DNA from: Deinandra increscens subsp. villosa
Taxonomy: Eukaryota > Streptophyta > Magnoliopsida > Asterales > Asteraceae
Assembly (NCBI GenBank): GCA_039602395.1
Contig: JBCNJP010000003.1
Location: 73,346,334-73,410,333 of the forward strand
Reading direction: 5' to 3'
Length of the DNA stretch: 64,000 nt
Positions 32,231 through 43,525 of this stretch are shown here, one piece after another. Within the stretch, counting starts at the first letter, position 1; each line of letters starts with the position of its first letter. A program made the position numbers and the translations under genes. The notes beneath the pieces are model-generated. The model did no database searches. It saw only the letters and a program-made list of their open reading frames with translations, and was not told the DNA's origin.

Positions 32231-33141
32231 TATTTTGGCTAAAAATTACTTAAGCTAATTTAACAAGATTTGAACCAAATAAGATTGTGAGGTTTGGTGC
32301 CTAGGATTAAGATAAGAAAACTGTTCGAAAAAATCCTGGGACAACAGTTGAATTCCAGGGACAAAAGTCTAATCCTGGATTAAAATGTAAGTTTGATTAC
32401 GAAATTGATTGAAAAACTTAGTAACACAAACGAAGCCTTGAATGCAAGTAAGAACACCGAGAATTTTACTAGGGAAAAGCCCTTAGCCCTTAGATGTCTC
32501 TAAGGCGTCGCCGGCATAAAAACCCCGGGTAGCGATAACACACGCTACCAATTTATTGATCACGTAAATGTTTGAGTACAGTGAGTAAACAGATAATTGA
32601 ATACGAGAATACAATGAGTAAAGCTCGAGTGAGCTTAATAAGTAGTCTAAATGTCCTATTTATACTCCTAGCTCTTCAACAACTTGTCCGATATTCCAGG
32701 GATCTTATCTTCAACGTCTTTTTCAGTTGGTTGACCGAGTTTTTAGCTAACTTCCTTTGACCATGTGCCAAATAAGTCTTCAGCTTATTCCATTCGACCG
32801 TTGGTAGACTTCGTCAACCTGTCATTGACCAGATATAGGCACAAAATTCATTAGTAACAATGTCCTAGCATGCAAGGTCATTTACACATGCTGGGTCATT
32901 TGTACAACAAGAGTGACCCTGGATTATACTCATCCTGGGTCATTATAATGCATGACAAACATAAAATAAATATAAACTTCCCTGGATTGCGATGACATCC
33001 TGGGACATTACCTCAGTTCTGATGCATTCAGGGTTATTCAGCGTTACCTGCTAAATTCTGGGTTATACAATTCCTGGGTCAATCCTGCCCTAAGCCTATA
33101 CCTGTATCCTGGATTACCAGCTGAAAATTCAGGGTATAACA
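32231..33141 (-). mobile_element. TE-5 5' LTR
   Basis: 911 bp, the partner of 24690-25601. Its terminal TG (on +) is TA here, so the terminal CA of the LTR is lost on -. Same CCTGGG-rich composition. Followed on + by CTTCA, one half of the duplication. Confidence 0.92.
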
Positions 33142-33486
33142 CTTCATACATTTCGCTTAGAGCTTTCCATAAATCATAAGCTGATTTGTAATTTTTGAAA
33201 CCTATGAGAACAAAATTTGGAAGTGATATCTGTAATGCCCATAAAGCTTTGTGATCTCCTTCAACCAACTTGTGGTCATCATCGAATAATCAACAACTTT
33301 TACTATATCTACACTTGGTGTAGTAGCATATTTTATTACAGGGATAATAGGGCCATACATAACATATTTCCACATTCTGTAGTCGGAATGATGAAGATAG
33401 CCTATCATACGCAACTTCCATGTATCAAAATCGACGGGCATGAATGATGGTGGTTTGCTAGAACTACCATTTCGTGATTCTCCCAT
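33142..33486 (-). pseudogene. TE-4 gag, N-terminal part (split by TE-5)
   Basis: ATG at 33486 opens MGESRNGSS followed by FDTWKLRMIGYL, the gag N-terminal block of copia elements with a Trp-Lys pair. It shifts frame near 33250-33270 (HKALWALQISLPN, SAYDLWKALSEMYE). At 33141/33142 the TE-5 LTR interrupts it; the next gag helix is at 24684. The start lies 113 bases from the primer site, which fits a short leader. Confidence 0.85.
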
Positions 33487-33598
33487 GATTAAGGATGAAA
33501 AAGTGGAAAGAGTGACGTTTTACTAAAACCAGATTATTTGGGTAAAACAGAGTTTTAAAACAGGTTTTGAATTATAAGTTTTTAAAACACGAGCCAAA

Positions 33599-33610
33599 GC
33601 TCTGATACCA
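33599..33610 (-). promoter_or_regulatory. TE-4 primer-binding site (tRNA-Met)
   Basis: Reads TGGTATCAGAGC on -, two bases from the 5' LTR. This fixes the direction of TE-4. Confidence 0.92.
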
Positions 33611-33612
33611 CT

Positions 33613-34279
33613 TGTAGGATCGAAATCTGGTCACAGAGTTTAACCAATTAGAAGGTTTTACTTAGAATTAACCAGGCGGAAACAAGTTAATTCATATGCT
33701 CTGTTTTAAGTAAAGTAATATGAAATCGAATACAAGACAAGTATAACAATAATATCAATAAAACTGGGCACTGTATTATAACTTCATGAATTAAACTACA
33801 TTTCAGAGTGATTTACACTTGCTTGTTTAAAGTAGGTTACAAGAGTCTATATATAGTGCCATAAGAAATCAGGAGGGCCCTTGATTCCTCTAACGATCAT
33901 CTAGACCGTCGAGTAAAGATACATGAACTAGAATAATATTAAACTAGTCTAGAAGATAAAAGTGGCAGCTTCATGTCAGCAGAAGGGCGGGAAACTGGAT
34001 CAGATGTGTCAGAGAAAAGTGGAGCTGGTTAAGTTAGTGTCCGAGATAACTCGCCTTACCGAGGTAACTTGAGTTATCTCGGGCGTATCCACTGTCTGAG
34101 GTAAAACTGCGCTTCCGAGGTAAAATAACCTTCCGAGGTAAAATGTATTTCCGAGGTAACTAGAAGTTATCTCGGGCAGTCTGTTCTTCCGAGGTAACTT
34201 ATCTCGGGCCTTCTATTCTTCCTAGATAACTTGTTTTAGCTGATCAACACCATTTCTTTAGGAGAAATAATTCCTTACA
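33613..34279 (-). mobile_element. TE-4 5' LTR (complete)
   Basis: 667 bp, TGTAGGATC to CCTTACA on +. It inserted into the TE-3 3' LTR at the position matching 4430 of the 5' LTR. Positions 34035-34235 carry the CCGAGGTAA / TTATCTCGG motif cluster, better preserved than in the 3' LTR. No target duplication can be checked because the left side is deleted. Confidence 0.9.
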
Positions 34280-35097
34280 AACCACCACCACCATCTCCAT
34301 CGCCTTTCTCGATCGCTACGATAGTGAAACGTGATCCACGTTTCATTGTCGATGCGTTGAAGCTAGAGACCGCCGCCGCCGCCGCTAGAGCCGCCGATGC
34401 TGAGGAGTGGGACGCCACCACCGTTGCTGCCGCCGCAACCCGTGCCGCAGTCACTGTCGACCTGTTCGGCAAGGACCACCGTGATGTAGTTCTCGCGTTA
34501 CCCGCGCCACCGAGTCCTATGTTCGAGCCCTCGAGTGCCGCCACCGTCCAATCCGGTGAGAGTTCCAAGTGGCCGGCGCCGGTTTATGCCGCCGCCATTT
34601 CGCCAATTGCTTCGTCGCTTCCATGCACGACAGATGAAATCGAAGTAACATCGGTTTCTTCGTCCTGCACGACGGAACCTTTCGATTGGAATGCCATGAT
34701 TCATGGCATGGTTTTGTTACCGCCACCACTGTCGGTTCCTCCGATGAACGCGCCTATGGTACTTAAGACCCCGTCTTCACAGTCGGTTGAAGATTTGACT
34801 CGCCGGTTCGAGTCGGGCGTTACCGTTCATCCTAGCGCCAGTTCGTTGAACCCCGGTGTCTCGAACGGATGTTCGGACTCCGCCAAGGTATATTTAACTT
34901 GCTTAGATATTTAAATATAATTATTATTTTTTTTTTGTATTTACACGTACACGGTGATCAGATCCTGTCTACGGTTTTACTTATTCGCGCTGTAAAACTA
35001 TTTTCCGCTGCGTAATTATTTCTGATTAATTAACCCGTAAATTTAGTCGGTAATAAATTAAAACGGGCAACCCGGATAACCACTGTAAAACCTAGCA
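34280..35097 (+). mobile_element. TE-3 3' LTR, lacking its first 423 bases
   Basis: Matches 4430-5217 of the 5' LTR from AACCACCACC to the terminal CA, with substitutions and a few small indels. Ends CCTAGCA and is followed by GATAT. The missing first part was lost with the outer end of the TE-4 3' LTR. Confidence 0.9.
34321..34888 (+). CDS. LTR-encoded ORF of TE-3, 3' copy (open to the donor)
   Basis: The same reading frame as at 4468-5012, here without internal stop or shift. The ATG is changed to ATA (34321-34323), so initiation is lost or moves. Content: KRDPRFIVDALKLET, an Ala-rich helix, VDLFGKDHRDVVLALP, EPFDWNAMIHGM, a Pro-rich stretch, DLTRRFESGVTV, and CSDSAK up to the AAG|GTATAT donor. 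Beyond the donor the frame runs 26 more bases to a stop, giving 196 codons if unspliced. No known domain. Being inside an LTR, it could be a leader exon or a captured host exon. Confidence 0.5.
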
Positions 35098-35102
35098 GAT
35101 AT
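35098..35102. repeat. Right target duplication of TE-3 (GATAT)
   Basis: GATAT after the LTR terminal CA, matching 4002-4006. Confidence 0.9.
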
Positions 35103-36363
35103 GTGGTTGTCATTTACTGATCAATATAAGTATCCTAAGGATATGCCTGTAGAGCCGATTCTTCAAAGAAAATTTGATTCAAAACAAAAGAAAGCATATC
35201 AAGCTGAGAAAAAGGCTTACGACACATTACCTATGGCACTACCTATGGAGTTGTTACATCGATTTTCTGCTTATGGTACATCAGAAGGTTTATGGGATGC
35301 TTTGTAGAGGAGATGTGAAGGTAATGATCAATACAAGAAAATCCGACAAAAGGTTTTGAAAAAGGAATTTGCTAATTTCAAACAATATCAAAATGAATCC
35401 ATTCCAAATTTGATTGCAAGATTTTCACATCTGATGAGTGAAATGGTGTTGGTTAACATTACAAAAGAGGATGCTGATTTGAAAGAAAAGTTGTTGGAGG
35501 CATTACCGGAAAAATGGGAAAATTATGTCATGATGATTACCCATGATAAAGAATATACAGGATTGGCATTCAATGATTTGATTGAAAGAATACAAGTAAG
35601 AGATATGGAATTGACTGTGAACAAATCATTGCCTGTACAAATTCATAACCCTGTTGTGTATCATGGAGAAAATGATTCTACCACTCATGCTGTGAAATCA
35701 AATATTTTAATTTCCGCACCCCCTACAACATTTATTGCCGGTAAAACAGATAATTCTGGTTATTCTTCTGGTTGTACTATTTCATTTCCAAGTTCATCAA
35801 CACACAATGCCTTATTTGTTAAGACAACTAAGGATTATATCGCATTGATGTTTGCATTGGTATCGTCACATTTCGGTGTTATTACTGGTTCAGTGAGTAA
35901 TGCAGAATTGACAGAAGAAGACTGTGATCAGATTGATTATGATCATCTTGAAGAAATAGATTTGAATTGGCAGTATGCTATGCTTGTCAGAAGAACAAAG
36001 AAATTCTTTAACAGATATGGGAAGAAAAGAATAAATCAAGATGGAAAGATTGGATTAGACAAATCAAAGGTGAAATGTTTCAAGTGTTCTATCTATGGAC
36101 ATTTGCTCGTGAATGTCCAAAGTCCACTAATAATAAGTATAATTATGGTCAACATGCTCATTGCTTAAGGCTTCAACAAGTATTTCTAATCAAGATCAAA
36201 AAGCTTTTGTTTCTCATGTTGGTAGGATGGAAGAGATATTTTGGCATCCAAAAGATTTTGCATTGAATGCAGATTCTGCATTTAGAAGGAATGCGTATCG
36301 TAATGTTGTTATCAATGAGATACATAATACGGATAATGAAGTTGTTGCTTTAATGGCTCATCA
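35098..36363 (+). pseudogene. TE-2 gag, continuation after TE-3
   Basis: Picks up the gag frame left at 4006, after the second GATAT. Pieces: 35101-35307 to a TAG near 35305 (EGLWDAL block), 35356-36168 (FKQYQNESIPNLIARFSHLMSEM, LLEALPEKWENYVMM), and 36161-36363 after a shift. The zinc knuckle begins CFKCSIYGHL near 36075 and is then disrupted; the wild-type frame shows FARECPKS. It is cut at 36363 (LMAHHE) by the inverted TE-6 LTR. Very similar to TE-6 gag. Confidence 0.85.
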
Positions 36364-36733
36364 TGAAAGTGCGTGAGCGGCGGATCGTCTACTCAATCAA
36401 TACGATATCAATGTAATTCGAGTATAGAAATTAACACGAGAAGAAAAATATACAAATGAGATTTGTATTGATTAACTACAAAGAAAACACAAATTATTTC
36501 ACACAGTGAATTTGACAAGAAGTTCTCATTCTACACAAGCTGAAACTATTTATACTTGAATATTGTTGTCCGAACTGGGCTGACACGAAGTGGTACGAAC
36601 CCATCCAAAGTGTGACTTCAGGTCCACTTCGGATGGTCATGAACTGCCACTTCGGGTTAGTTTGTGTACACCATTCCAAGCAACTTGGTCTTGATCTTGA
36701 TACTTCACACGACGACCAGATAATTCTCTAACA
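36364..36733 (-). mobile_element. TE-6 3' LTR (inverted relative to TE-2)
   Basis: 370 bp, TGAAAGTGCG to CTCTAACA on +. On - it starts TGTTAGAG..ATCTGGTCGTCGTGTGAAGTAT, clearly the family of 2905-3258 but with many differences. It also carries TTCGGA/TTCGTG motifs at 36565-36665. The left neighbour CATCA would be the target site, but its partner is not found because TE-6 is truncated. Confidence 0.85.
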
Positions 36734-36745
36734 AACTCCCCCTCG
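36734..36745 (-). promoter_or_regulatory. TE-6 polypurine tract
   Basis: Reads CGAGGGGGAGTT on -, directly abutting the LTR. Further GGGGGAG tracts on - lie at 38023-38029 and 38125-38131. Confidence 0.85.
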
Positions 36746-38360
36746 ACGTGTGTAGTATCTGTCTTCATATAAACTCGTATCTTCAATCAAACTGTCCCTC
36801 AACTTGACAGTTAGTCTGATCTTGAATACTTGACGTTGCAGCATGTGAACTCTCTTTAAGAACAGCTTCAGAAGACTTAAAGTTGTGATATTCTTTTTCC
36901 ACTAAAAATCTGCCAACATAAATAATCTTGGCGCAAAACGTCTCTTCGAGACTCTAAGATATATTGATTTTTGAAATTTAAAATTGTATCTAGTGTTGAT
37001 CAATCGAAAACAAATCAGAAATAAAATCTTTTTGACTTTTAGAAAGTTTATATCAAAACACACCTAGAATCTTTTTGGTATTTTCTGATTTTGAAAAGTA
37101 AATACAATACAGAATCAGACATTATTTTTGTCTTTTGCGAGAAAGATCGCGACTTGAGATCATATTGGTCGTAACGTGCTGAACTACACTTCAATTTCGA
37201 TTATCGAAGCACATAAGCCATGTCGATTGCATATATAATTTTCCAACTTTAAACTCAGACAGAATCATACTCAAAACATCTGGATATGTTAAGAATATTG
37301 ATGAATTTGCATTGACCAGTGTACCCCACACTATCAGACATACTCAGATATGTTTTACTTATCACACTTTGTGATTTCACTTGTGATTTAACACATAGTG
37401 ATTGTATTTATGATATAGTCAACTGTGTTCCATGCAAAATGGAATAAGAAAGTTAAATCGTCTACCTTAAGGTCGATCTTTCGATACGCAGATACGGCCT
37501 CGGATTTAACAAAATAAGAAAATAAAAATAAGTTGAAATTGTATAACTCAACAACAATCAGGTCGGTACTCCCGTACACGTAGAGAAAGTCCGATGAGTT
37601 ATACAAAACACCAAGGAAAATAAAGCAGAACCTCAAGTGAACACTAATCAGGTTGATCTTTCGATACGTAGAGAAAGGCCGATCACATGAGAAAATAAAA
37701 AAATCAAACAAGTTTAAATCTTTGCAAAATGAACACATGTATACACAATGACTTCTCATTTTTCTTTTCACATATCCTTTTCTTGAAATATCTTGAGATA
37801 TGCATCAAGATGTTGTCCACTAGATCAAGCATCAGATTTAGTATATATCACATTCGTGGACATTCTGATTTGTCGAGCCTACCTAGCACATCGAACAATG
37901 GTCTTATGGCTTTTTCATCTAGTCTATCCATGAGTCAGATATCGTCAACCAATGTACCATCATTTCCCAATTATTAGGATACAATTTCTCATTTTTCAAT
38001 GTTTTTTGTCTTTTCCAATTTACTCCCCCTAAAAATGACAAACTCTATTAGTAGATTTTCATTCTTACCTTTTGAAAAACGACACACTATTTTTGAATTT
38101 TCGATTTTTTGACAAACAAACAAACTCCCCCTCAAAATGAGACGGGGTGAAATATGAAAGAAAATTGATCAATCAACATGGATACTTGCATTTTAGCATT
38201 TTTGAAAACAAAATTTTGGTTTGAAAATTCAGTTTAAGTTAAAACACAGATATTCCACCATCAGCAATCTTACAACTACCAATAGGTCTTCCTGAAATAC
38301 CTGCTGACACCAAATAAAACATTAGTTGCTTTGGGATCGACCCGATTCAATGGCGTCAGG
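36746..38360 (-). repeat. TE-6 3' untranslated region with three hairpin-like repeats
   Basis: No supported ORF. Three copies of a roughly 33-bp unit start at about 37470, 37558 and 37648, some 90 bases apart, with core AGGT(C/T)GATCTTTCGATACG followed by AGAGAAAGGCCGAT. CTTTC and GAAAG can pair within each unit. At 38240-38300 lies a block matching TE-1 at 2637-2690, just after the gag end. Confidence 0.65.
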
Positions 38361-40838
38361 TCACCCGGTGTCTCCCACATAGTCATTATTAGCCTTGGAA
38401 ACAACATTTGGTTTCCATATCATTGATGATGAAAATTTTGTATCAGAACTTGAATATGTTTCAACATGCGTCTTTGGTTTTGACCAAAACGGCTTACTAG
38501 TTGATTTGAACTTTGGGGACCAAGGTTCATAAAAACTTTTACCATTTTCATCCATATATTTGGCATTGTTTTGGGCTTATGCAGTTGTTGGACAATTAAC
38601 AGCCAGATGTCCAGGTTGACGACATGCATAAAAAATTCTTTCACGAAGTTTTGAAAAAATTGGAAGATTCCTTGAATTTTTATAAGATGAAGAATTATCA
38701 GACCCAAAGTGATCAAAGAAATCATGATAAGAATCATACCTCGAAGATTGAATCCGTGATGAAACTTTGTAATCTCACGATGAACCTCTAGAATAATAAG
38801 AACTATTCTTTGAATAGAAAGCAGCATTTTGCTTCTTTGGAGGGTGAGATTTCTTTTGATCCTTGATCATTTTAACATCTTTTGATTTGGATATTGAACT
38901 GGCTTCTCCTTAAAAACAAACCTTATCCCTTTGTGCCTAAAACTCGATGGTTTTTAAGATTTAGCTTGAGAACTACCAACAGTACTTGTTTGAAGTGCCC
39001 GTTGAGTAAAAGTAACTTTAATCTCTGGAATTTTGTTCTCCTTAATCAAGGACTTAACAACCTCAACTTCAGATGAAAATACCAACAGAATGACCAGACC
39101 CATTCTTTGCAAAAACAACTTCATCTTCTAACAATAATGAATCAGATGTAAACTTTGGAGCTTCACGACTAGTTTCTTTCTTCTTCCCAGATTTAGATTT
39201 CTTCTTCGTTGCAAAAGTAGCAAATTTAGAATAATCATGCAATTCTGCTTTTGGATCAAGAGGAGCCGAAGAAAATTCATATAAATCTACTGGTGTAGGA
39301 ACCTTGTGAATATTAGTTTCCTTTGGACTATCATCACAACTCACCTTCTTGTACAAAAAATTCAACAATGTCAGCGATAAATTGCAATTCTTGACATGTC
39401 TTTGTAATTCCAAAATCTCAAATTTTAATTCAGAAACTTTTTGTTGAGCAACAAACAAATCCTTTTGAGACCAAATGAACTCTTCATTTAAATCATTGTA
39501 TTAATACTTTTGCTATTTCCTGATTTCACATTCTGCCAACACTTTTTCAGTAACCTTCTCCCACTTCTTCTTGAAGATATCAACATCTTTTGTCAAAATT
39601 TCATTCTTATCTCGGAGAAGCACATTTTCATCATGAAGCGTAGATAGTTCTTCTTGAAGAATCAGAATTCTATCAGCAGCTTAAACAGCAATTGCATTAG
39701 CTTTTTCATATTTCTGCTGAACTGGATAAGTTTTCTGAAACAAAGCTTCAAAATCTTCAGCAGTTTCCTTAGCGTCAACCTTTGCTTTTTCACATTCTTC
39801 ATACAAATCAGCTTTTTCTAATAGCAAATTCTCATTGATTTAACCAATTCACAACACCTTTTCTGATAACTTTCCAACTCTTGCTTTAGTAAGAGAATTT
39901 CTTCAGTTAACAATATGAAATCTCTTTCTAAACTTGCATTCTTGTTGCATAATAGAACACATTCAGAACATTTAACTTCTTTGTCCTTCTGATTATCGGT
40001 CACATTTGTCTGAACCTCTTCAACTGATGTTACTCTTGAACTTTTCAGAATCAGTCAGAATACTATCACTTAAATGACGAGCCATTAAAGCAACAGCTTC
40101 GTTATCCATATTATGAATCTCATTAATATCAATATTATGATAGGCATTCCTTCTAAATTTATGATCTGCATTCCATGCATATTCATTTGGATGCCAAAAG
40201 ATCTCCGCCATTCTGTCATCAAGAGAAACAAAAGCTTTTTTTATCTTGATTAGATTTACTTGTTGAAGCCTTAGGCAAATGAGCATGTTGACTAGAAGTT
40301 CTTTTATTATCTGCTGAATTTGGGTATTCACAAGCAAAATGTCCATACATCGAACACTTGAAGATTTTACCTTCGATTTATCTAACCCAATCTTGCCATC
40401 TTTATTCAATCTCTTCTTCCCGGTTTTGTCAAAAAATTTCTTTGTTCTTCTAACCAGCATAGCATACTGCCAATTCAAATCTATCTCTTCAAGATAATCA
40501 TAATCGATCTGAGCATAATCTTCTGCAATTAGTTCTGCATTATTTACTGCTCCAGTAATAAAACCAAAATATGAAGATACCATAGCAGACATCAATGCCA
40601 TATAATTCTCAGTTGTCTTAACCGATTAGGCATTGTGTGTTGATGAACCTGGAAATGAAACAGTACAAGTAGAAGAATTACCAGAATTTTCTGATTTTCC
40701 GGCAATAAATGTTGTAGGGGGTGCAAAATTTAAGACATTTGATTTCACAACATGAATGGTAGAATCATTCTCTCCATAATACATAGTAGGGTTCTGAACT
40801 TGTGAAAGCAGTGACTTATTCACAATCAACTCCATATT
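38361..40838 (-). pseudogene. TE-6 gag (no pol follows), truncated at its N-terminus
   Basis: On -: 40835-40626 (ELIVNKSL, matching TE-2), 40601-40020 (IDYDYLEEIDLNWQYAMLVRRTKKFFDK), 40003-39818 (coiled coil with a CSECVLLC block), 39458-39069 (coiled coil and HDYSKFA), then 38827-38361, where the zinc knuckle reads YACRQPGHLAVNC in one frame with its first Cys lost. Several shifts. At 40838 the gag stops, being cut by TE-7. After the gag C-terminus the sequence goes to G-rich tracts and the 3' LTR with no protease, integrase or RT, as in TE-1. Confidence 0.8.
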
Positions 40839-43525
40839 TGTTGGAACAAAAATCTATGTGACTGACGCTATCTGTAAAGGCTAGAAATATGAGGCTTGTA
40901 ATATTAAATAAGTTGGGCTGGGCTTAGTAGGTTTAAAATAGTTAAAAACTCTTATGTTTGAATGCTTGGTTTGCAAGAACAACTAACACAACTCTTTCTC
41001 TTAACCTCCATTCTTTTAAGATCATTTGGTGAAACACATTGTGAACCCTTTTGGATAGTAGCATATGTGCACCTTGATCATACTTATGAGATCCAAGGAT
41101 TTCATAGTTAGTTGCTTGCAAACCCAAGCCCCTTCATATTAATGAAAAAGATAGAATATAAAACTTGCATATTAAGTTGATCATCAAAAATCTCTCTTCT
41201 TAAACCCCCATTCTTCTTATGATCTTTAAACATTCTCATGGTGTTCTTGGAACTTAAAGTAGCCAAGAGAATGGGGTGAAACACTTGAAGAAATCTATGG
41301 AAAGTATTCAAGTGCACCTAAGATCATCATGATCACTCATATGCAAAACTACTTAAACATGAACTAAAAAGACTAAATAATATTACTTGTTATTATTTAC
41401 TTTTGGTCCTAACACAAGTATTTGTGTTAGTAGATTTACATTTTACTTGTCCTAACATATTTTATGTTAGTAGATTGCCATTTACTTTTGGTCCTAACAT
41501 TATTATGTTAGTAGATGTATTATTTCATGTGACTTAACCTTGTGCTAGTTAATAAATATAAACCATGTTATATTTAGTTTAACTAATTAAAAGGCATGGA
41601 ATAAATTTATGAACCAAACATATGGACCTAATCCTAAAAATGAATCCTAAATCACCAAGTAACTAGTGATTCATAAAAATGAATCAAAGTATATATTTCT
41701 TAAAATGACCATGTAACATATTTAATGTGTTATAAATGATTAAATGATTGGACAAAAAGAATAAAAATAAATGCTAGATTTGATAAGAATAATATTTATG
41801 TCAAATGATTAATTTGACATAAATACTTGGATTTATTACAAGTTTTAACCTTTCTTAAAACTTGCTAGAAATGGACATTTTATAAAAAGATTCTTTTTGA
41901 AAATGAATGTTTTCATAAAAGATTTTTATAAAAATAAACCAAGACAAATCATTTGTTTAAAATATCTACAAGGACTTTTAATGTTACTTTGATAAAAACA
42001 AAGTAACCAAAAACGGACTAACGTTCGACGGAGATTTTAAATAAAAGTCAAGTTTTATAAACTAAATATTATAAATCCAAGCGTCGCCATAAATATTCTT
42101 ATCAACATTTTCTATATAATATTTCATGAACTTGAAATATTAATTTACCTTTGAAAATGATTAAACGATTAAAGCTTTAAATGTTTTTCCTTAAAGATTT
42201 ATGTTTTATAAATAAAACAAACGTTAATAATTATTTTGACAAATAATTATTTGCAAGAAATTTAAACTTTGTCTTATTCACCAAATGATTGTTAATCATA
42301 ATTATTTACAATAATTATAACTTACAAGATTAACAAATCGAATAAGTAATTATTTAATTAAAACAATTATCCGAACTTGTGAAAATAATAATAAATATTA
42401 TTATTTCTTCTTTTGCTCGATGTTCAGGACTTGATTTAATTATTGAAAATGATTATTTGTTTATATTTATTGGACATAAATATAAATAACCATAAATGTA
42501 TTTACTTAAATAAATACAAGTTAACGAGTTTTCAATAATACAAACGGACTTAAAACGTCAAGACTTGACCGGTATCACTTGGGTGACTTATGTTACTCAA
42601 ATGATCATAGACCTTATGCATATGTTATTTAATTATTTAGGACGTTACGTGCTACCGTCCTTTGCTGCTTAAATTTCGCTTATCTGCTAAAACTGTGAGT
42701 TTCACGGCCCCTTTTCCTTTTAACTGTTTTATACTTGGGGGAGAAATCATGAAAACTGATTAAATGCTTTTTACTTAATATTATGGTTTATTTGTTAGCC
42801 GTATGACTACTTGTTCTCTTACTGATTGCCCAACTTAGTACATTATCGTTATAAACGTTTGTACAACCGAAATCCCATCATTAATTGATTTCAATTAGTT
42901 CTGTACGAAACGATAGCTAGTGAATAGATCTATTTGGGTTGACAACCCTACCCTAACTGGTAGCTCCAGTTCTGACTCCGGATTGTCTGGGGGTACACGT
43001 CAGTTATTCTGCACTGTTTAACATCTCTGGGCAAGAGATGCCGGGTGGGTAAACCGTTAGTATTTGAAATCAAGGTTCAGGTGAGATCATACAACCACAA
43101 CAATAAACCCTGATAATATTTAAGTATACCGAAACTGTTTTACAACTGTTTTACAACTGTTTAACTATCGAGTCCTAAACCTGTGAACCTCACCAACTTT
43201 ATGTTGACCCGTTTTATATTCATGATTTCTTTGGTAATTGACGAGACATTCTTGAAGGCATGCAAATGGGGCTTACAACTGCTAACGGACCTGTCCTTGG
43301 AGTCATAGTCCCGACCATCCAGCTTAACTATTTTATGCTTTTAATAAACGTTTAAGACTTATGTTTTCAAAATATGTAAGACATTAATGTTTCCACTACC
43401 TTTTCCGCTGCAATGAAATAGTATTAATGTTTTATGAAGTTTTTAAATTATTAGAAGTGTTCTATGTATCCTCGACTATGATTCCATTCTGGCTCACACT
43501 CGATTCCGTTGACCGGGGTGTGACA
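40839..43525 (-). mobile_element. TE-7, probable long solo LTR
   Basis: 2,687 bp of AT-rich DNA without ORFs, from TGTTGGAAC at 40839 to GTGTGACA at 43525. On - it starts TGTCACACCCCGG, typical of plant gypsy LTRs, and ends CCAACA. CCATAT occurs just left (40832-40837) and just right (43526-43531), resembling a target duplication, although one extra T lies between CCATAT and the terminus. No internal genes or primer site, hence a solo LTR. Not recognisably the same family as TE-8. Confidence 0.5.
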
